From assembly GCA_933228675.1 (NCBI GenBank), contig OW121744.1:18061978-18125977 (forward strand): a stretch of DNA of 64,000 nucleotides, read 5' to 3'. Origin of the DNA: Stomorhina lunata (taxonomy: Eukaryota > Arthropoda > Insecta > Diptera > Rhiniidae). Below the pieces are notes generated by a model. The model was given only the letters and a program-made list of their open reading frames with translations, was not told the DNA's origin and ran no database searches. Position 1 is the stretch's first letter. Every line of letters starts with the position of its first letter. This document shows, in pieces, positions 12,050 through 24,600 of the stretch. The position numbers were made by a program, and so were the translations under genes.

Positions 12050-13076
12050 ATGAGTCTAAAAATAGAATCGGATGCAGCTCATTGTCTGAAAGAAGTACCA
12101 CTTATTCCAATTGGAATGTTGTTGTGGAAATTATATATATGTAATGCGAATTATTATCCGAGTTGGTTCAAAAAATATAGAGATCATCCGGATTATCAGG
12201 AATTTATATTCAGAGAAACAAGTAACTTAATCACCGTAACCTTCACGTACACAATTATTAATAAAAAATTTTAAGCACGAGGTTATAATCTTTGTGGTCG
12301 AAGAATTTAACCAAATTTTCAACACATATAGAATGTGTAATGAAGATTCTTATTATGCCATACTTGAGCTCAAGGAAGCTGTTATTGAAATATTGTAATC
12401 TATAAGTGATGAAATGAGGGAAGGTTGATATAATGAATAACCAATCAAATTTGTTTATCTATCTAATGTTAAGTATTGGCTTCAGTATCACTATTTGTAT
12501 ATATGTTAGTTAGCTTTAGCATTAACTTATTAGTATCAGTATTTCTGTTAGTACTTTTACTAAATAGACTTCCATTATCTAATCTATTATTTTCTAAAAC
12601 TGTTCCATTATGTATTAAACACTCGAACTTATTTAATTGAAAACTGCTTTGAAAAAACTTTTCTCGTTAAATTTTGTCTGATATTTTATAATCGTTTGAT
12701 ATTACAAGTATTCTAAACAAATAAATTTTAACATTTTATATTTTTCCTTTCACATTAAAAAAAAGGATACATAAATGTTAATGGCAAATGCTTTTAAACA
12801 TGATTTTCATTTTAATTTCCTTTCACACATACTTAAGCGTTTTGAAATGTTTCCTCGTACTTCCCAAATGACTCAATAAACCCCTTATAAAGAGATACTG
12901 GGTTCATTTATCATTATTTTGCTAACTTTATGAAAATATCAAGTAAATAAAATGTCAAAGTTACAAATCAAGTTTCGGGGGCATAATACTCGTAATGTAG
13001 AAGAATCAAATCGTTTTGTCGAAATGTTAGAAAATTAATGCTCAAGTTTAAAAGTTCAACAAAAAAAAAATAATAA
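12050..13076 (+). other. Single-copy DNA with protein-like fragments
   Basis: A 74-codon frame at 12050-12274 has protein-like composition (WFKKYRDHPDYQEFIF), and a second frame at about 12300-12400 encodes EEFNQIFNTYRMCNED and ILELKEAVIEI. Neither has a convincing start or splice sites. They are shifted relative to each other, and the first directly follows the SINE tail. They may be remnants of one decayed gene or transposon ORF. I do not recognise a family. The rest (12420-13076) shows nothing. Confidence 0.3.
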
Positions 13077-13078
13077 TA

Positions 13079-14001
13079 AAGAGTGTTCTAAAAAAATATG
13101 CATTTACTATTTTAGACAAAAATTATCCATAGTGCAAGAAATAATTTATTTTTTGATCAAGTTAGTTTCTATAGATATGTCAGATACTATTATTTTAGAA
13201 ATTATTAATTTTCAATAGTTATTTCAATCAAAATGGACTGCGAAAAAAAAAGTTCGTGAAAATTTAATTAAAACTTTTCAAAAGCATCCTTCATGGACTT
13301 TTAAAAAAATAGCTTAAAATTTGAAAGTTGACCCTCGAACGGTTTCTAATGCCATCAGACGGTATAAGGAAAACCTGAGCAAGAGTTTCGCACAAAAAAA
13401 AAACAAAATTCCCTAAGAAGTTTCTCGTGTGGCAAGCTATTTGCAGTTGTGGCAAAAGAAGTAAAGTATTTGTGGCATCTGGCACAATAAACACAGAAAT
13501 TTATATAAAGGAGTGCCTACAAAAACGGTTGTTACCCTTTTTAAGAGAGCACAGAGTGACTACATTTTTTTGGCCCGATTTGGCATCATGCCATTATGGA
13601 AAAAAGGCACTTGTGTGGTACTCAAAGAATAATAGCATTTTTGTACCACGAGAGGCAAATCCACCTAACCGTCCAGAACTTCTGCCTGTGGAAAGGTATT
13701 GGGCTCTGGTAAAAAAGGAATTGAAGAACACAGGAAAGATTTCCAAGAACATGTCCGATTTTAAGCGCAGGTGGAACACATGCTCCAAAAAGGTATCAGA
13801 AGCAACTGTAAAATCTTTAATGGGAGGGTTTCCGAAAAAAGTCGATAATTTTGCACAACCCGAGTACTAAGTAAACATTTTAATGCTAAATGATTTTGTA
13901 TAATATGTCATTATATTTGCGTATTTTGTAGAGTTTTTATATTAAAAGGTTTGATTTTTATTTAAGAAAATCCAACTACAAATTTTATTTAGAGCACTCT
14001 C
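13079..14001 (+). mobile_element. Internally deleted DD37E Tc1/mariner element with TIRs
   Basis: Both ends are visible. The 5' end AAGAGTGTTCTAAA (13079-13092) and the reverse complement of the 3' end, GAGAGTGCTCTAAA (13988-14001), match at 12 of 14 positions. Each end is flanked by TA (13077-13078 and 14002-14003), the Tc1/mariner target-site duplication. The 923-bp length is short of the roughly 1.3 kb expected for an autonomous copy. The missing part is the region holding the first catalytic Asp. Confidence 0.85.
13177..13870 (+). pseudogene. Broken DD37E transposase, central part deleted
   Basis: A cut-and-paste transposase with an N-terminal DNA-binding part and a C-terminal catalytic part. 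An ATG at 13177 opens a frame holding MSDTIILEIINFQ, two in-frame stops and a helix-turn-helix-like segment (PSWTFKKIA, then VDPRTVSNAIRRYKE). At about 13412 the frame jumps to KKFLVWQAICSCGK and runs to 13870. In this second part WPDLASCHY gives the second catalytic Asp and PELLPVERYW the catalytic Glu, with 37 residues between them, so the signature is DD37E. The segment between HTH and KFLVWQAI is gone, so the first Asp is absent. The copy cannot make active transposase, but its TIRs could be moved in trans. Confidence 0.8.
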
Positions 14002-14889
14002 TAAGCCAAGACTTTTCTTGACCTTTACTTCCTTTTTTTTGAACTAAAGCGAAAAGAAGGGAAATATTTCATAGAAGTGATTAAGTGAAATGTTATAAAG
14101 TTTGATGGTGATATAAATTTATTTGACATTTTTGTTCTGATGTCATCAATGCTGCAGGCCACTAGCGGGATTAAGATAATAGAAAGTCTTAAAATGATAA
14201 AAAAAAAATTGGGAATTATAAGGGAAAGAGAGCTAATTTGGTGGAAATATAACTCAATTATTGTTAAACAAAATTCAAGGACACTGAATTGAACATTTCA
14301 TGAAAAAGGTTTGCAAAATCACCCTCATAACTTTTAATAAATGAAGATGTGAAAAATTTGATAACAGCTTAAAATTTTTCGATATTTTTCTTGAATAATT
14401 TATTTAAACTTAAATATACATATTATTTAAAGTTGAAAAGAGACTTTATTTTTATTTATTCCATTTCTGACACTTCAAATATTCATAGTCATATTTTCCC
14501 CCTTTTCATATTTCAAGCAATTTGCTTATTCATTCCATATAGAATTTAATGAATACAGACATAAAATTCATTCATTCAATCATCATTTACATAATTTTTT
14601 AGAATCCTTAATACCAACGTCTTTCCTCTATATGTATAAATACATACATTGATGGATAAATTCATTTCCTATTTGCACCAGAAGAACATGAGCTTGAACT
14701 GAAGGCATTGGAAAAACATATACATATGTATGTACACATGTATATATAGAAGATTAGGGTGACCCTTATTTTTTACAGTTTTGTTGTCACTCCTCAAATT
14801 ATAATAGTTACATTAAAGGCATGAATTAATCTCACAAAATTTGACATCAATGGATCTTCGTGGTCTTCGCACTGGCGGCTATAACACAA
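14002..14889. other. Single-copy spacer
   Basis: AT-rich DNA with scattered simple tracts (ATACATATGTATGTACACAT near 14720). I see no gene, RNA or repeat of note. Confidence 0.4.
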
Positions 14890-16330
14890 AATTTTTCTAT
14901 AAAAAATTTTTTCTTAAAGAAAATTTTTCTATAGAAATTTAGAAAATTTTTCTTGAAGAAAAAATCGAAATTAATTGAAAAAATTTATATTGAAAATTTT
15001 CTATAAAAATTTTTTTACATCGACAATTTTCTATAAAAAAAAAGTATATTGAAAATTATCTATAAAAAAATTTATATTGAAAATTATCTATAAAAAAATT
15101 TATATTGAAAATTTTCTATACAAAACTTTATATCGAAAATTTTCTATAAAAAATTGTATACCAATAATTTTTTCTTAAAGAAAATTTTTCTATAGAAAAT
15201 TTTATTTTATTTCTATAGAAATTTAGAAAATTTTTCTTGAAGAAAAAATTTATATTGAAAATTTTCTATAAAATTTTTTTACATCGACAATTTTCTAAAA
15301 AAAAAATGTATATAGAAAATTATCTATAAAAAAATTTATATTGAAAATTATCTATAAAAAAATTTATATTGAAAATTTTCTATACAAAACTTTATATCGA
15401 AAATTTTCTATAAAAAATTGTATACTAATAATTTTTTCTTAAAGAAAATTTTTCTATAGAAAATTTTATTTTATTTCTATAGAAATTTAGAAAATTTTTC
15501 TTGAAGAAAAAATTTATATTGAAAATTTTCGGTAAAATTTTTTTTACATCGACAATTTTCTATAAAAAAATGTATATTAAAAATTATCTATAAAAAAAAT
15601 TATATTGAAAATTATCTATAAAAAAATTTATATTGAAAATTTTCTATACAAAACTTTATATCGAAAATTTTCTATAAAAAATTGTATACCAATAATTTTT
15701 TCTTAAAGAAAATTTTTCTATAGAAAATTTTATTTTATTTCTATAGAAATTTAGAAAATTTTTCTTGAAGAAAAAATTTATAATGAAAATTTTCTATAAA
15801 AATATTTTTTCATCGACAATTTTCTATAAAAAAATTTATATTGAAAATTATCTATAAAAAAATTTATATTAAAAATTTTCTATAAAAAAATTTATATTGA
15901 AAATTTTCTATACAAAATTTTATATCGAAAATTTTCTATAAAAAATTGTATACCAAAAATTTTTTCTTAAAGAAAATTTTTCTATAGAAAATTTTATTTT
16001 ATTTCTATAGAAATTTAGAAAATTTTTCTTGAAGAAAAAATTTATAATGAAAATTTTCTATAAAAATTTGTTTACATCGACAATTATATAAAAAATTGTA
16101 CACCAATAATTTTTTCTTAAAGAAAATTTTATTTTAAAGAAAATTTTTCTATAGAAATTTTTTTCTGAAAGAAAATTTTTTTTCATTAAAAATTTTCTAT
16201 AAAAAAATTTCTATTGAAAATTTTCTATAAAAAAATTTCTATTGAAAATTTTCTATAAAAAAAAATTTATATCGAAAATTTTCTATAAAAATTTTATATC
16301 TACAATTTTCGATAAAAAAAAACTTTTTTT
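14890..16330. repeat. 264-bp higher-order satellite (array C)
   Basis: The marker CCAATAATTTTTTCTTAAAG (with small variants) recurs at about 15161, 15425, 15689 and 15953, exactly 264 bp apart each time, and again at 16103 after a shortened 150-bp copy. A partial copy precedes the first marker. Each 264-bp unit contains a CTTGAAGAAAAAATTTATA block and several sub-repeats of about 30 bp (AAAAAAATTTATATTGAAAA type). The exact spacing shows recent amplification of the whole block. Confidence 0.9.
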
Positions 16331-16810
16331 AAAAACATTTATTGTTTTTAACAACTTTTTTTACTGACCAAAAGGAGGCCAAGTGGGTTAAGATAAATGA
16401 ATACGCTGAATTCAATGGTGATAACTGTAGGTAAGCTCTAGTTTTCGAGATATAGCGGTGTTAAAAAAATGAAGGAGGTTGCGCAATAAATATTTGCGTA
16501 AGTCGAAAACTGCTTATTTTCTTGAACTAAGTAAAAAACCGAAATTCGGCAACAAAGTTATCTTTTAGAATCTGAGCTTTTCCTTTTGATTTTCAAACAC
16601 AAATCGTAATTATTGTGTTTGTAAATAGGTAATAATACAAGGTTTTCGATCTGTATAAAATACGGATACTCTTTATTAAGATTATGGTCTTACCAACCGT
16701 ACAAACGCATCGAGGAACTGGTTGCCCCACAGACATTTTTTTGCTTCTGACTGGGATCAAGTACGATTAACTTTTCTTTTTAAAAAACATTTTTCTTGGA
16801 AAATAAATGG
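16331..16810. other. Single-copy spacer with an old repeat fragment
   Basis: 16405-16560 aligns loosely with 8420-8530: shared CTGAATTCAA, AGCTCTA, TTTTCGAG, GGTTGCG and TTCGGCAACAAA blocks in the same order. It is probably a diverged interspersed repeat. No gene is visible. Confidence 0.4.
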
Positions 16811-19800
16811 TAAATATATTTTCATACAAAAATTTCTATAGAAAAATTTTTTATAAAAAATTTTTGATAAAAAAAAAATTTATATAAAAAAATTTTTGAT
16901 AAAAAAATTTCTAAATAAAAATTTTTGCTAAGAAAATTGTCTGCAGAAAAATTCCCAAATTTTGATAAAAAATTTTCTATAAAAAAATTTTTAATCAAAA
17001 AAATGTAAAGAAAAATTTTTGATAAAAAAAATCTATAGAAAAATTTTTGATGCTCCCTAATGATAAAAAAAAAATGTCGAAAGAGCATTTCATATGCAAA
17101 ATTTATAGAAAAATTTTTGAAAAAAAAAAATTTCTATAGAAAAAATTAAAAAAAAAAAATAGAAAAATTTTTGATGAAAAAAATCTACCCTAATGATAAA
17201 AAATGTCGAAAGAGCATTTCATATGCAAAATTTATAGAAAAATTTTTGAAAAAAAAAAATTTCTATAGAAAAATTTTTAATAAAAATAATCTGTAGAAAA
17301 ATTTTTGTTAAAAAAATCTATAGAAAAATTTTTGATAAAAAAATCTATAGAAAAATTTTTGATGCTACCCTAATGGTAAAAAAATGTTCACATGCAAAAT
17401 TTATAGAAAAATTTTTGATAAAAGAAAAATTTCTATAGAAAAATTTTTGATAAAAGAATTTTCTATAGAAAAAATTTTTATAAAAATTTTTGATTTAAAA
17501 ATTTCTACTAAAAAATATTTGATTTAAACATTGATAAAAAAATTTTCTATAGAAAAATTTTTGTGATATAATTTTTCTGCCAAAATAATTTTTCTATAGA
17601 AAAATTTTTGATAAAAAATTTTCTATAGAAAAATTTTTGATAAAAAATTTTCTATAGAAAAATTTTTGATAAAAGAATTTCTATACAAAAATTACAGAAA
17701 AAAAATTTTCTATAGAAAAATTTTCAATAAAAAAATTTTCTGTAGAAAAATTTTTGATAAAAAAAAATCGATAGAAAAATTGTTGATGCTACCCTAATGA
17801 TAAGAAAATTTCGAAAGATCATTTCACATGTAAAATTTATAGAAAAATTTTTGATAAAAAAAATTTTTGATTTAAAAATTTCTATTAAAAAATATTTGAT
17901 TGAAACTTTATACAGAAACATTTTTGATAAAAAAGTTTCTACAGAAAAATTTTTGATAAAAAATTTCTATAGAAAATTTTTTGATAAAAACAATTTTCCA
18001 TAGAAAGATTTTTGATAAAAAAATTTTCTAAAGAAATGTTTTGGATAAAAAGATTTTCTATAGAAAATTTTTTGATAAAATAATTTTTGTATAGAAAACT
18101 TTTTGACAAAATAATTTTTCTATAGAAGAATTTTTGTATAGAAAAATTTTCGATAAAAAAAAAAAATTTTTATAGAAAAATTTTCATCAAAAAAATTCCG
18201 AAATTTTGATAAATAAATTTTCTATAGAGAAATTTTTGATAAAAAAAAAATCGTATAAGAATTTATATACAAATTTATATAAAATAATTTTTTGTATAAA
18301 TTTGAATATAAAAACCATTTGTGGTAAAAAAAAATTTTAGTAGAAACATTTTTGATTAAAAAATTACTATACAAACATTTTTGATTTAAAAATTTCTATA
18401 GAAAAATTTTTGATAAAATAATTTTCTTTTTTCTTAAAAAAATTGTTTTCTTAGAAAAATTTTTTAATCAAAAATTTTCTAAGAAAAATTTTTCATAAAA
18501 AAAATTCTATTGAAAATTTTTGATAAAAAATGTTCTATAGAAAAATTTTCGATAAAAAATTTTCTATAGAAAAATTTTTGATAAAAAACTTTATTCAGAA
18601 ACATTTTTGATAAAAAAGTTTCTACGGAAAAATTTTTGATAAAAAATTTCTATAGAAAAATTTTTCATAAAAACAATTTTCCATAGAAAGATTTTTGATA
18701 AAAAAAATTTTCTAAAGAAAAGTTTTGGATAAAAAGATTTTCTATAGAAAAATTTTCGATAAAATAATTTTTCTCTAGAAAATTTTTTGCCAAAATAATT
18801 TTTCTATAGAAGAATTTTTGTGTAGAAAAATTTTCGATAAAAAAAAAAAAATTTTATAGACAAATTTTCATTAAAAAAATTTTGAAATTTTGATAAATAA
18901 ATTTTCTATAGAAAAATTTTTGATAAAAAAAATTGTATAAGAATTTATATACAAATTTATATAAAATAATTTTTTGTATAAATTTGAATATAAAAACCAT
19001 TTGTGGTAAAAAAAAAATTTAGTAGAAACATTTTTGATTAAAAAATTACTATACAAAAATTTTTGATTTAAAAATTTCTATAGAAAAATTTTTGATAAAA
19101 TAATTTTCTTTTTTCTTAAAAAAATTGTTTTCTTAGAAAAATTTTTTAATCAAAAATTTTCTAAGAAAAATTTTTCATAAAAAAAATTCTATTGAAAATT
19201 TTTGATAAAAAAATGTTCTATAGAAAAATTTTCGATAAAAAAATTTTCTATAGAAAAATTTTCGATAAAAAAATTTTCTATAGAAAAATTTTTGATAAAA
19301 AACTTTATACAGAAACATTTTTGATAAAAATGTTTCTACAGAAAAATTTTTGATAAAAAATTTCTATAGAAAAATTTTTCATAAAAACAATTTTCCATAG
19401 AAAGATTTTTGATAAAAAAAATTTTCTAAAGAAAAGTTTTGGATAAAAAGATTTTCTATAGAAAAATTTTCGATAAAATAATTTTTCTCTAGAAAATTTT
19501 TTGCCAAAATAATTTTTCTATAGAAAATTTTTCGATAAAAAAAAAATTTTACAGAAAAATTTTCATCAACAAAATTCCGAAATTTTGATAAATAAATTTT
19601 CTATAGAGAAATTTTTGATAAAAAAAAATGTATAAGAATTTATATACAAATTTATATAAAATAATTTTTTGTATAAATTTTGATATAAATATAACCATTT
19701 GTGGTAAAAAAAATGTTAGTAGAAACATTTTTGATTAAAAAATTACTATACAAAAATTTTTGATTTAAAAATTTCTATAGAAAAATTTTTGATAAAATAA

Positions 19801-20460
19801 TTTTCTTTTTTCTTAAAAAAATTGTTTTCTTAGAAAAATTTTTTAATCAAAAATTTTCTAAGAAAAATTTTTCATAAAAAAAATTCTATTGAAAATTTTT
19901 GATAAAAAAATGTTCTATAGAAAAATTTTCGATAAAAAAATTTTCTATAGAAAAATTTTCGATAAAAAACTTTCTATTTAATTCTTTCTAATTTTTGATA
20001 AAATTATTTTTCTATAGAAAAATTTTGGTAAAAAAATTTTCTAAGAAAAATTTCTGATAAAAATGTTTTCTAAGAAAAATTTTCATCAGAAAAAATCTAT
20101 AGAAAATTTTCTATAGAAACATTTTTGATAAAAAATTTTCTATAGAAAAATTTTTGATAAAAAATTTTCTATAGAAAAATTTTTGATAAAAAAAAATTTT
20201 TGATAAAAAAATTTTTGATAAAAAAATTTTCTATAGAAAAATTTTTGATAACAAATTTTTGATAACAAAATTTTAGATAAAAAAATTGTTGACAAAAAAT
20301 TTCTATAAAATATTTTTGGATTTAAAAATTTCTATAGAAAAATTTTTTATCAAAAAATTTTCTATAGAAAGATTTTTGATCAAAAAATTTTCTATAAAAA
20401 ATTTTTTGATAAAATCTAAGTGTCACCCTAATGATGAAAAAATGTCGAAAGAGCATTTCA
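16811..20460. repeat. AT-rich tandem array with embedded marker segment (array D)
   Basis: Copies of an approximately 30-bp TTTTCTATAGAAAAATTTTT-type unit, diverged. A non-array segment of about 50 bp (core CCCTAATGATAAAAAAATG, then GAAAGAGCATTTCATATG) is embedded five times, near 17046, 17172, 17364, 17785 and 20412. The last copy forms the right edge of the array. Confidence 0.85.
17903..19985. repeat. 0.68-0.71-kb higher-order repeat, three copies
   Basis: The marker AACTTTATACAGAAACATTT starts at about 17903, 18586 and 19298. A second marker, GTATAAGAATTTATATACAA, lies at about 18253, 18935 and 19630. Spacings are 683/712 and 682/695. Copies two and three are almost identical over long stretches, including TATTTTCTTTTTTC and CAAAATAATTTTTCTATAG blocks. 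This is a block amplification superimposed on the 30-bp array. Confidence 0.85.
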
Positions 20461-20767
20461 TATGTTAGTCAATATTTTTACTTGCTAAAATTATTATACT
20501 AAGATAGAAAAAATTGTATATTTGAGATAAATGTTTTAGTCCTTATTTGTTTGCCCAAAACTCATACTCGCGATTACTGAATTGAGTTTTGACTTTTGTC
20601 CAATTAATGTATGGCATGCCAGCACTTTGTTGAGCCTCTTCTTATTCTTTAGGACACTCATCTATGTAAATATGTGAACACGTGCACCGTCTTACATTCA
20701 ACATCATTTGAGAAAAACACAAACAAAATAAAAAAGTCATCAACAATACCAACAAAACCTTGAAAAG
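20461..20767 (+). other. Upstream region of the second exon candidate
   Basis: Single-copy and less AT-rich than the arrays. It holds a perfect E-box CACGTG at 20679-20684 and an initiator-like TCATTT at 20704-20709, about 60 bp before the start codon. The text between them and the ATG (A-rich, AACAATACCAACAAAACC) looks like a fly 5' UTR. Promoter function is inferred. Confidence 0.35.
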
Positions 20768-20824
20768 ATGATTGCCACATCGTGGGAATTGTATATCAAC
20801 AATCTTAATACTAAACGTATTGAA
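20768..20824 (+). CDS. Candidate 19-codon first exon, unknown protein
   Basis: It encodes MIATSWELYINNLNTKRIE and ends at GAA|GTAAGT, a consensus splice donor in phase 0. Reading on, the frame stops after six more codons, so the exon makes sense only if spliced. The composition is protein-like and GC-richer than the flanks, and a plausible short leader precedes it. The size and position suggest an alternative first exon. The exon at 7464 ends in a different phase, so the two cannot join the same downstream exon in the same frame unless other exons intervene. The protein is not recognised. Confidence 0.45.
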
Positions 20825-21621
20825 GTAAGTCAGAATTTTAGTTTAATTTAGGGCGATTGAAATGCAAAACTCTTAGAAGAAATATAAAAAAGGGTTTTTT
20901 TTCAAACGTTTCTCTAAAAATATGATCTAAATTTGATCTTTGATTTGAAGGAAAAGCAACCCATTTCAACAAACAAACACGAGTACAAAAAATCAATTAA
21001 AAAGTTAATCTTTCATTCATATTCAAATTTGTTCGATTCACTATTAATAGTTTTCAAATTTAATTAAAGGTAAACATTTGCTGAAGATATTACAGATTTT
21101 TTTCTAATTAATCCTCCCTAAAATTTTAATTGAAGTTCAATTTTAGAAGTTAAAATCATATTTATTTTAAGCTGCTATTCTATGTGACAGATAGAAATAT
21201 TGTTCAATTGCGATTGCTTAATATGTTGTTTTATTTGAATGTAAATACATGTTTAAATATAATTTGCAAATCCATTGAAATCAACTTATATCAAAGTTGT
21301 TGCATGCCACTAATTTGTACTAAATGCAACAGGAATTTTACTTAAAGTATTTGCCATTTCACGAGCTTTCAGATCTCAGATTATATTCTAAACACGCGAT
21401 ATTTGCATTTGTTTATTTCAAAATTCCGTTTGGTGTCTAAAAAACAGTTAAACTTCCGATTCGGAAAAGTGGCAGCCGGTTGGTTGCCAATAAGAGAAAC
21501 AAAAGTGCAACCATAACTCCAGTCTGTTTAAATCAATTTCAAGAAATGCAACAGGATTGAGGCAAATTAAACGGAAAAACAAGCTTAATCCGTTAAAGGA
21601 CTAAACCATTTTGAACTAAAA
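20825..21621 (+). other. Single-copy intron-like DNA
   Basis: No repeat or gene is seen. It separates the exon candidate from the large 31-bp array. Confidence 0.4.
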
Positions 21622-24600
21622 AAATTTCTATGGAAAAGTTAACGATAGGAAGACTTTTCTATAGAAAAGTTTGCGAAAGGAAGACTCTCCTATAGAAAAA
21701 TTGACGATAAGAAGACATTTCCATAGAAAAACTAAAGACAGGAAGACTCTTCTATAGAAAAGTTGACGATAGGAAGACATTTCTATTAAAAAGTTGACGA
21801 AAGGAAGACTTTTCAATAGAAGAGTTGACGAAAGGAAGTCTTTTCTAAAGAAAAGTTGACGAAAGAAAGACAATTCTATAGAAAAGTTGACGATAGGAAG
21901 ACTTTTCTATAGAAAAGTTGACGATAGGAAGACTTTTCTATAGAAAAGTTGACGATAGGAAGACTTTTCTATAGAAAAGTTGACGATAGGAAGACTTTTC
22001 TATAGAAAATTTGACGAAAGGAAGACTTTTCTATAGAAAAGTTGACGAAAGGAAGACTTTTCTATAGAAAAGTTGACGAAAGGAAGACTTTTCTATAGAA
22101 AAGTTGACGAAAGGAAGACTTTTCTATAGAAAAGTTGACGAAAGGAAGACTTTTCTATAGAAAAGTTGACGAAAGGAAGACTTTTCTATAGAAAAGTTGA
22201 CGAAAGGAAGACTTTTCTATAGAAAAGTTGACGAAAGGAAGACTTTTCTATAGAAAAGTTGACGAAAGGAAGACTTTTCTATAGAAAAGTTGACGAAAGG
22301 AAGATTTTTCTATAGAAAAGTTGACGAAAGGAAGACTTTTCTATAGAAAAGTTGACGAAAGGAAGACTTTTCTATAGAAAAGTTGACGAAAGGAAGACTT
22401 TTCTATAGAAAAGTTGACGAAAGGAAGACTTTTCTATAGAAAAGTTGACGGAAGGAAGACTTTTCTATAGAAAAGTTGACGGAAGGAAGACTTTTCTATA
22501 GAAAAGTTGACGGAAGGAAGACGAAAGGAAGACTTTTTTATAGAAAAGTTGTCAAAAGGAAGACTTTTCTATAGAAAAGTTGACGAAAGGAAGACTTTTC
22601 TATAGAAAAGTTGACAAAAGGAAGACTTTTCTATAGAAAAGTTGACGAAAGGAAGACTTTTCTATAGTTGACGAAAAGAAGACTTTTCTATAGAAAAGTT
22701 GACGAAAGGAAGACTTTTCTATAGAAAAGTTGACGAAAGGAAGACTTTTCTATAGAAAAGTTGACGAAAGGAAGACTTTTCTATAGAAAAGTTGACGAAA
22801 GGAGGACTTTTCTATAGAAAAGTTGACGATGGGAAGACTTTTCTATAGAAAAGTTGACGGAAGGAAGACTTTTCTATAGAAAAGTTGACGAAAGGAAGAC
22901 TTTTCTATAGAAAAGTTGACGAAAGGAAGACTTTTCTATAGAAAAGTTGACGAAAGGAAGACTTTTCTATAGAAAAGTTGACGAAAGGAAGACTTTTCTA
23001 TAGAAAAGTTGACGAAAGGAAGACTTTTCTATAGAAAAGTTGACGAAAGGAAGACTTTTCTATAGAAAAGTTGACGAAAGGAAGACTTTTCTATAGAAAA
23101 GTTGACAAAAGGAAGACTTTTCTATAGAAAAGTTGACGAAAGGAAGACTTTTCTATAGAAAAGTTGACGAAAGGAAGACTTTTCTATAGAAAAGTTGACG
23201 AAAGGAAGACTTTTCTATAGAAAAGTTGACGAAAGGAAGACTTTTCTATAGAAAAGTTGACGAAAGGAAGACTTTTCTATAGAAAAGTTGACGAAAGGAG
23301 GACTTTTCTATAGAAAAGTTGACGATAGGAAGACTTTTCTATAGAAAAGTTGACGATAGGAAGACTTTTCTATAGAAAAGTTGACGATAGGAAGACTTTT
23401 CTATAGAAAAGTTGACGATAGGAAGACTTTTCTATAGAAAAGTTGACGATAGGAAGACTTTTCTATAGAAAAGTTGACGATAGGAAGACTTTTCTATAGA
23501 AAAGTTGACGATAAGAAGACATTTCCATAGAAAAACTAAAGACAGGAAGACTCTTCTATAGAATAGTTGACGATAGGAAGACATTTCTATAAAAAAGTTG
23601 ACGAAAGAAAGTATTTTCTATAGAAAAGTTGACGAAAGGAAGACTTTTCAATAGAAGAGTTGACGAAAGGAAGTCTTTTCTAAAGAAAAGTTGACGAAAA
23701 AAAGACAATTCTATAGAAAAGTTGACGAAAGGAAGACTTTTCTATAGAAAAGTTGACGGAAGGAAGACTTTTCTATAGAAAAGTTGACGAAAGGAAGACA
23801 TTTCTATAGAAAAGTTGACGATAGGAAGACATTTCTACAGAAAAGTTAACGAAAGGAAAACTTTTCTATGGAAAAGTTGACGAAAGGAGGACTTTTCTAT
23901 AGGAAAGTGAACGAAAGGAAGACTTTTCTATAGAAAAGTTGACGAAAGGAAGACTTTTCTATAGAAAAGTTGACGAAAGGAAGACTTTTCTATAGAAAAG
24001 TTGACGAAAGGAAGACTTTTCTATAGAAAAGTTGACGAAAGGAAGACTTTTCTATAGAAAAGTTGACGAAAGGAAGACTTTTCTATAAAAAAGTTGACGA
24101 AAGGAAGACTTTTCTATAGAAAAGTTAACGAAAGGAAGACTTTTCTATAGAAAAGTTGACGAAAGGAAGACTTTTCTATAGAAAAGTTGACGGAAGGAAG
24201 ACTTTTCTATAGAAAAGTTGTCAAAAGGAAGACTTTTCTACAGAAAAGTTGACGAAGGGAAGACTTTTCTATAGAAAAGTTGACAAAAGGAAGACTTTTC
24301 TATAGAAAAGTTGACGAAAGGAAGACTTTTCTATAGAAAAGTTGACGAAAGGAAGACTTTTCTATAGAAAAGTTGACGAAAGGAAGACTTTTCTATAGAA
24401 AAGTTGTCAAAAGGAAGACTTTTCTACAGAAAAGTTGACGAAGGGAAGACTTTTCTATAGAAAAGTTGACAAAAGGAAGACTTTTCTATAGAAAAGTTGA
24501 CGAAAGGAAGACTTTTCTATAGAAAAGTTGACGAAAGGAAGACTTTTCTATAGAAAAGTTGACGAAAGGAAGACTTTTCTATAGAAAAGTTGACGAAAGG

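Noticed and set aside
20704..20739. Initiator plus DPE core promoter
   Set aside because: A DPE-like AGTCA occurs, but two bases off the strict +28 spacing from the initiator-like TCATTT, so I keep only the weaker upstream-region call.
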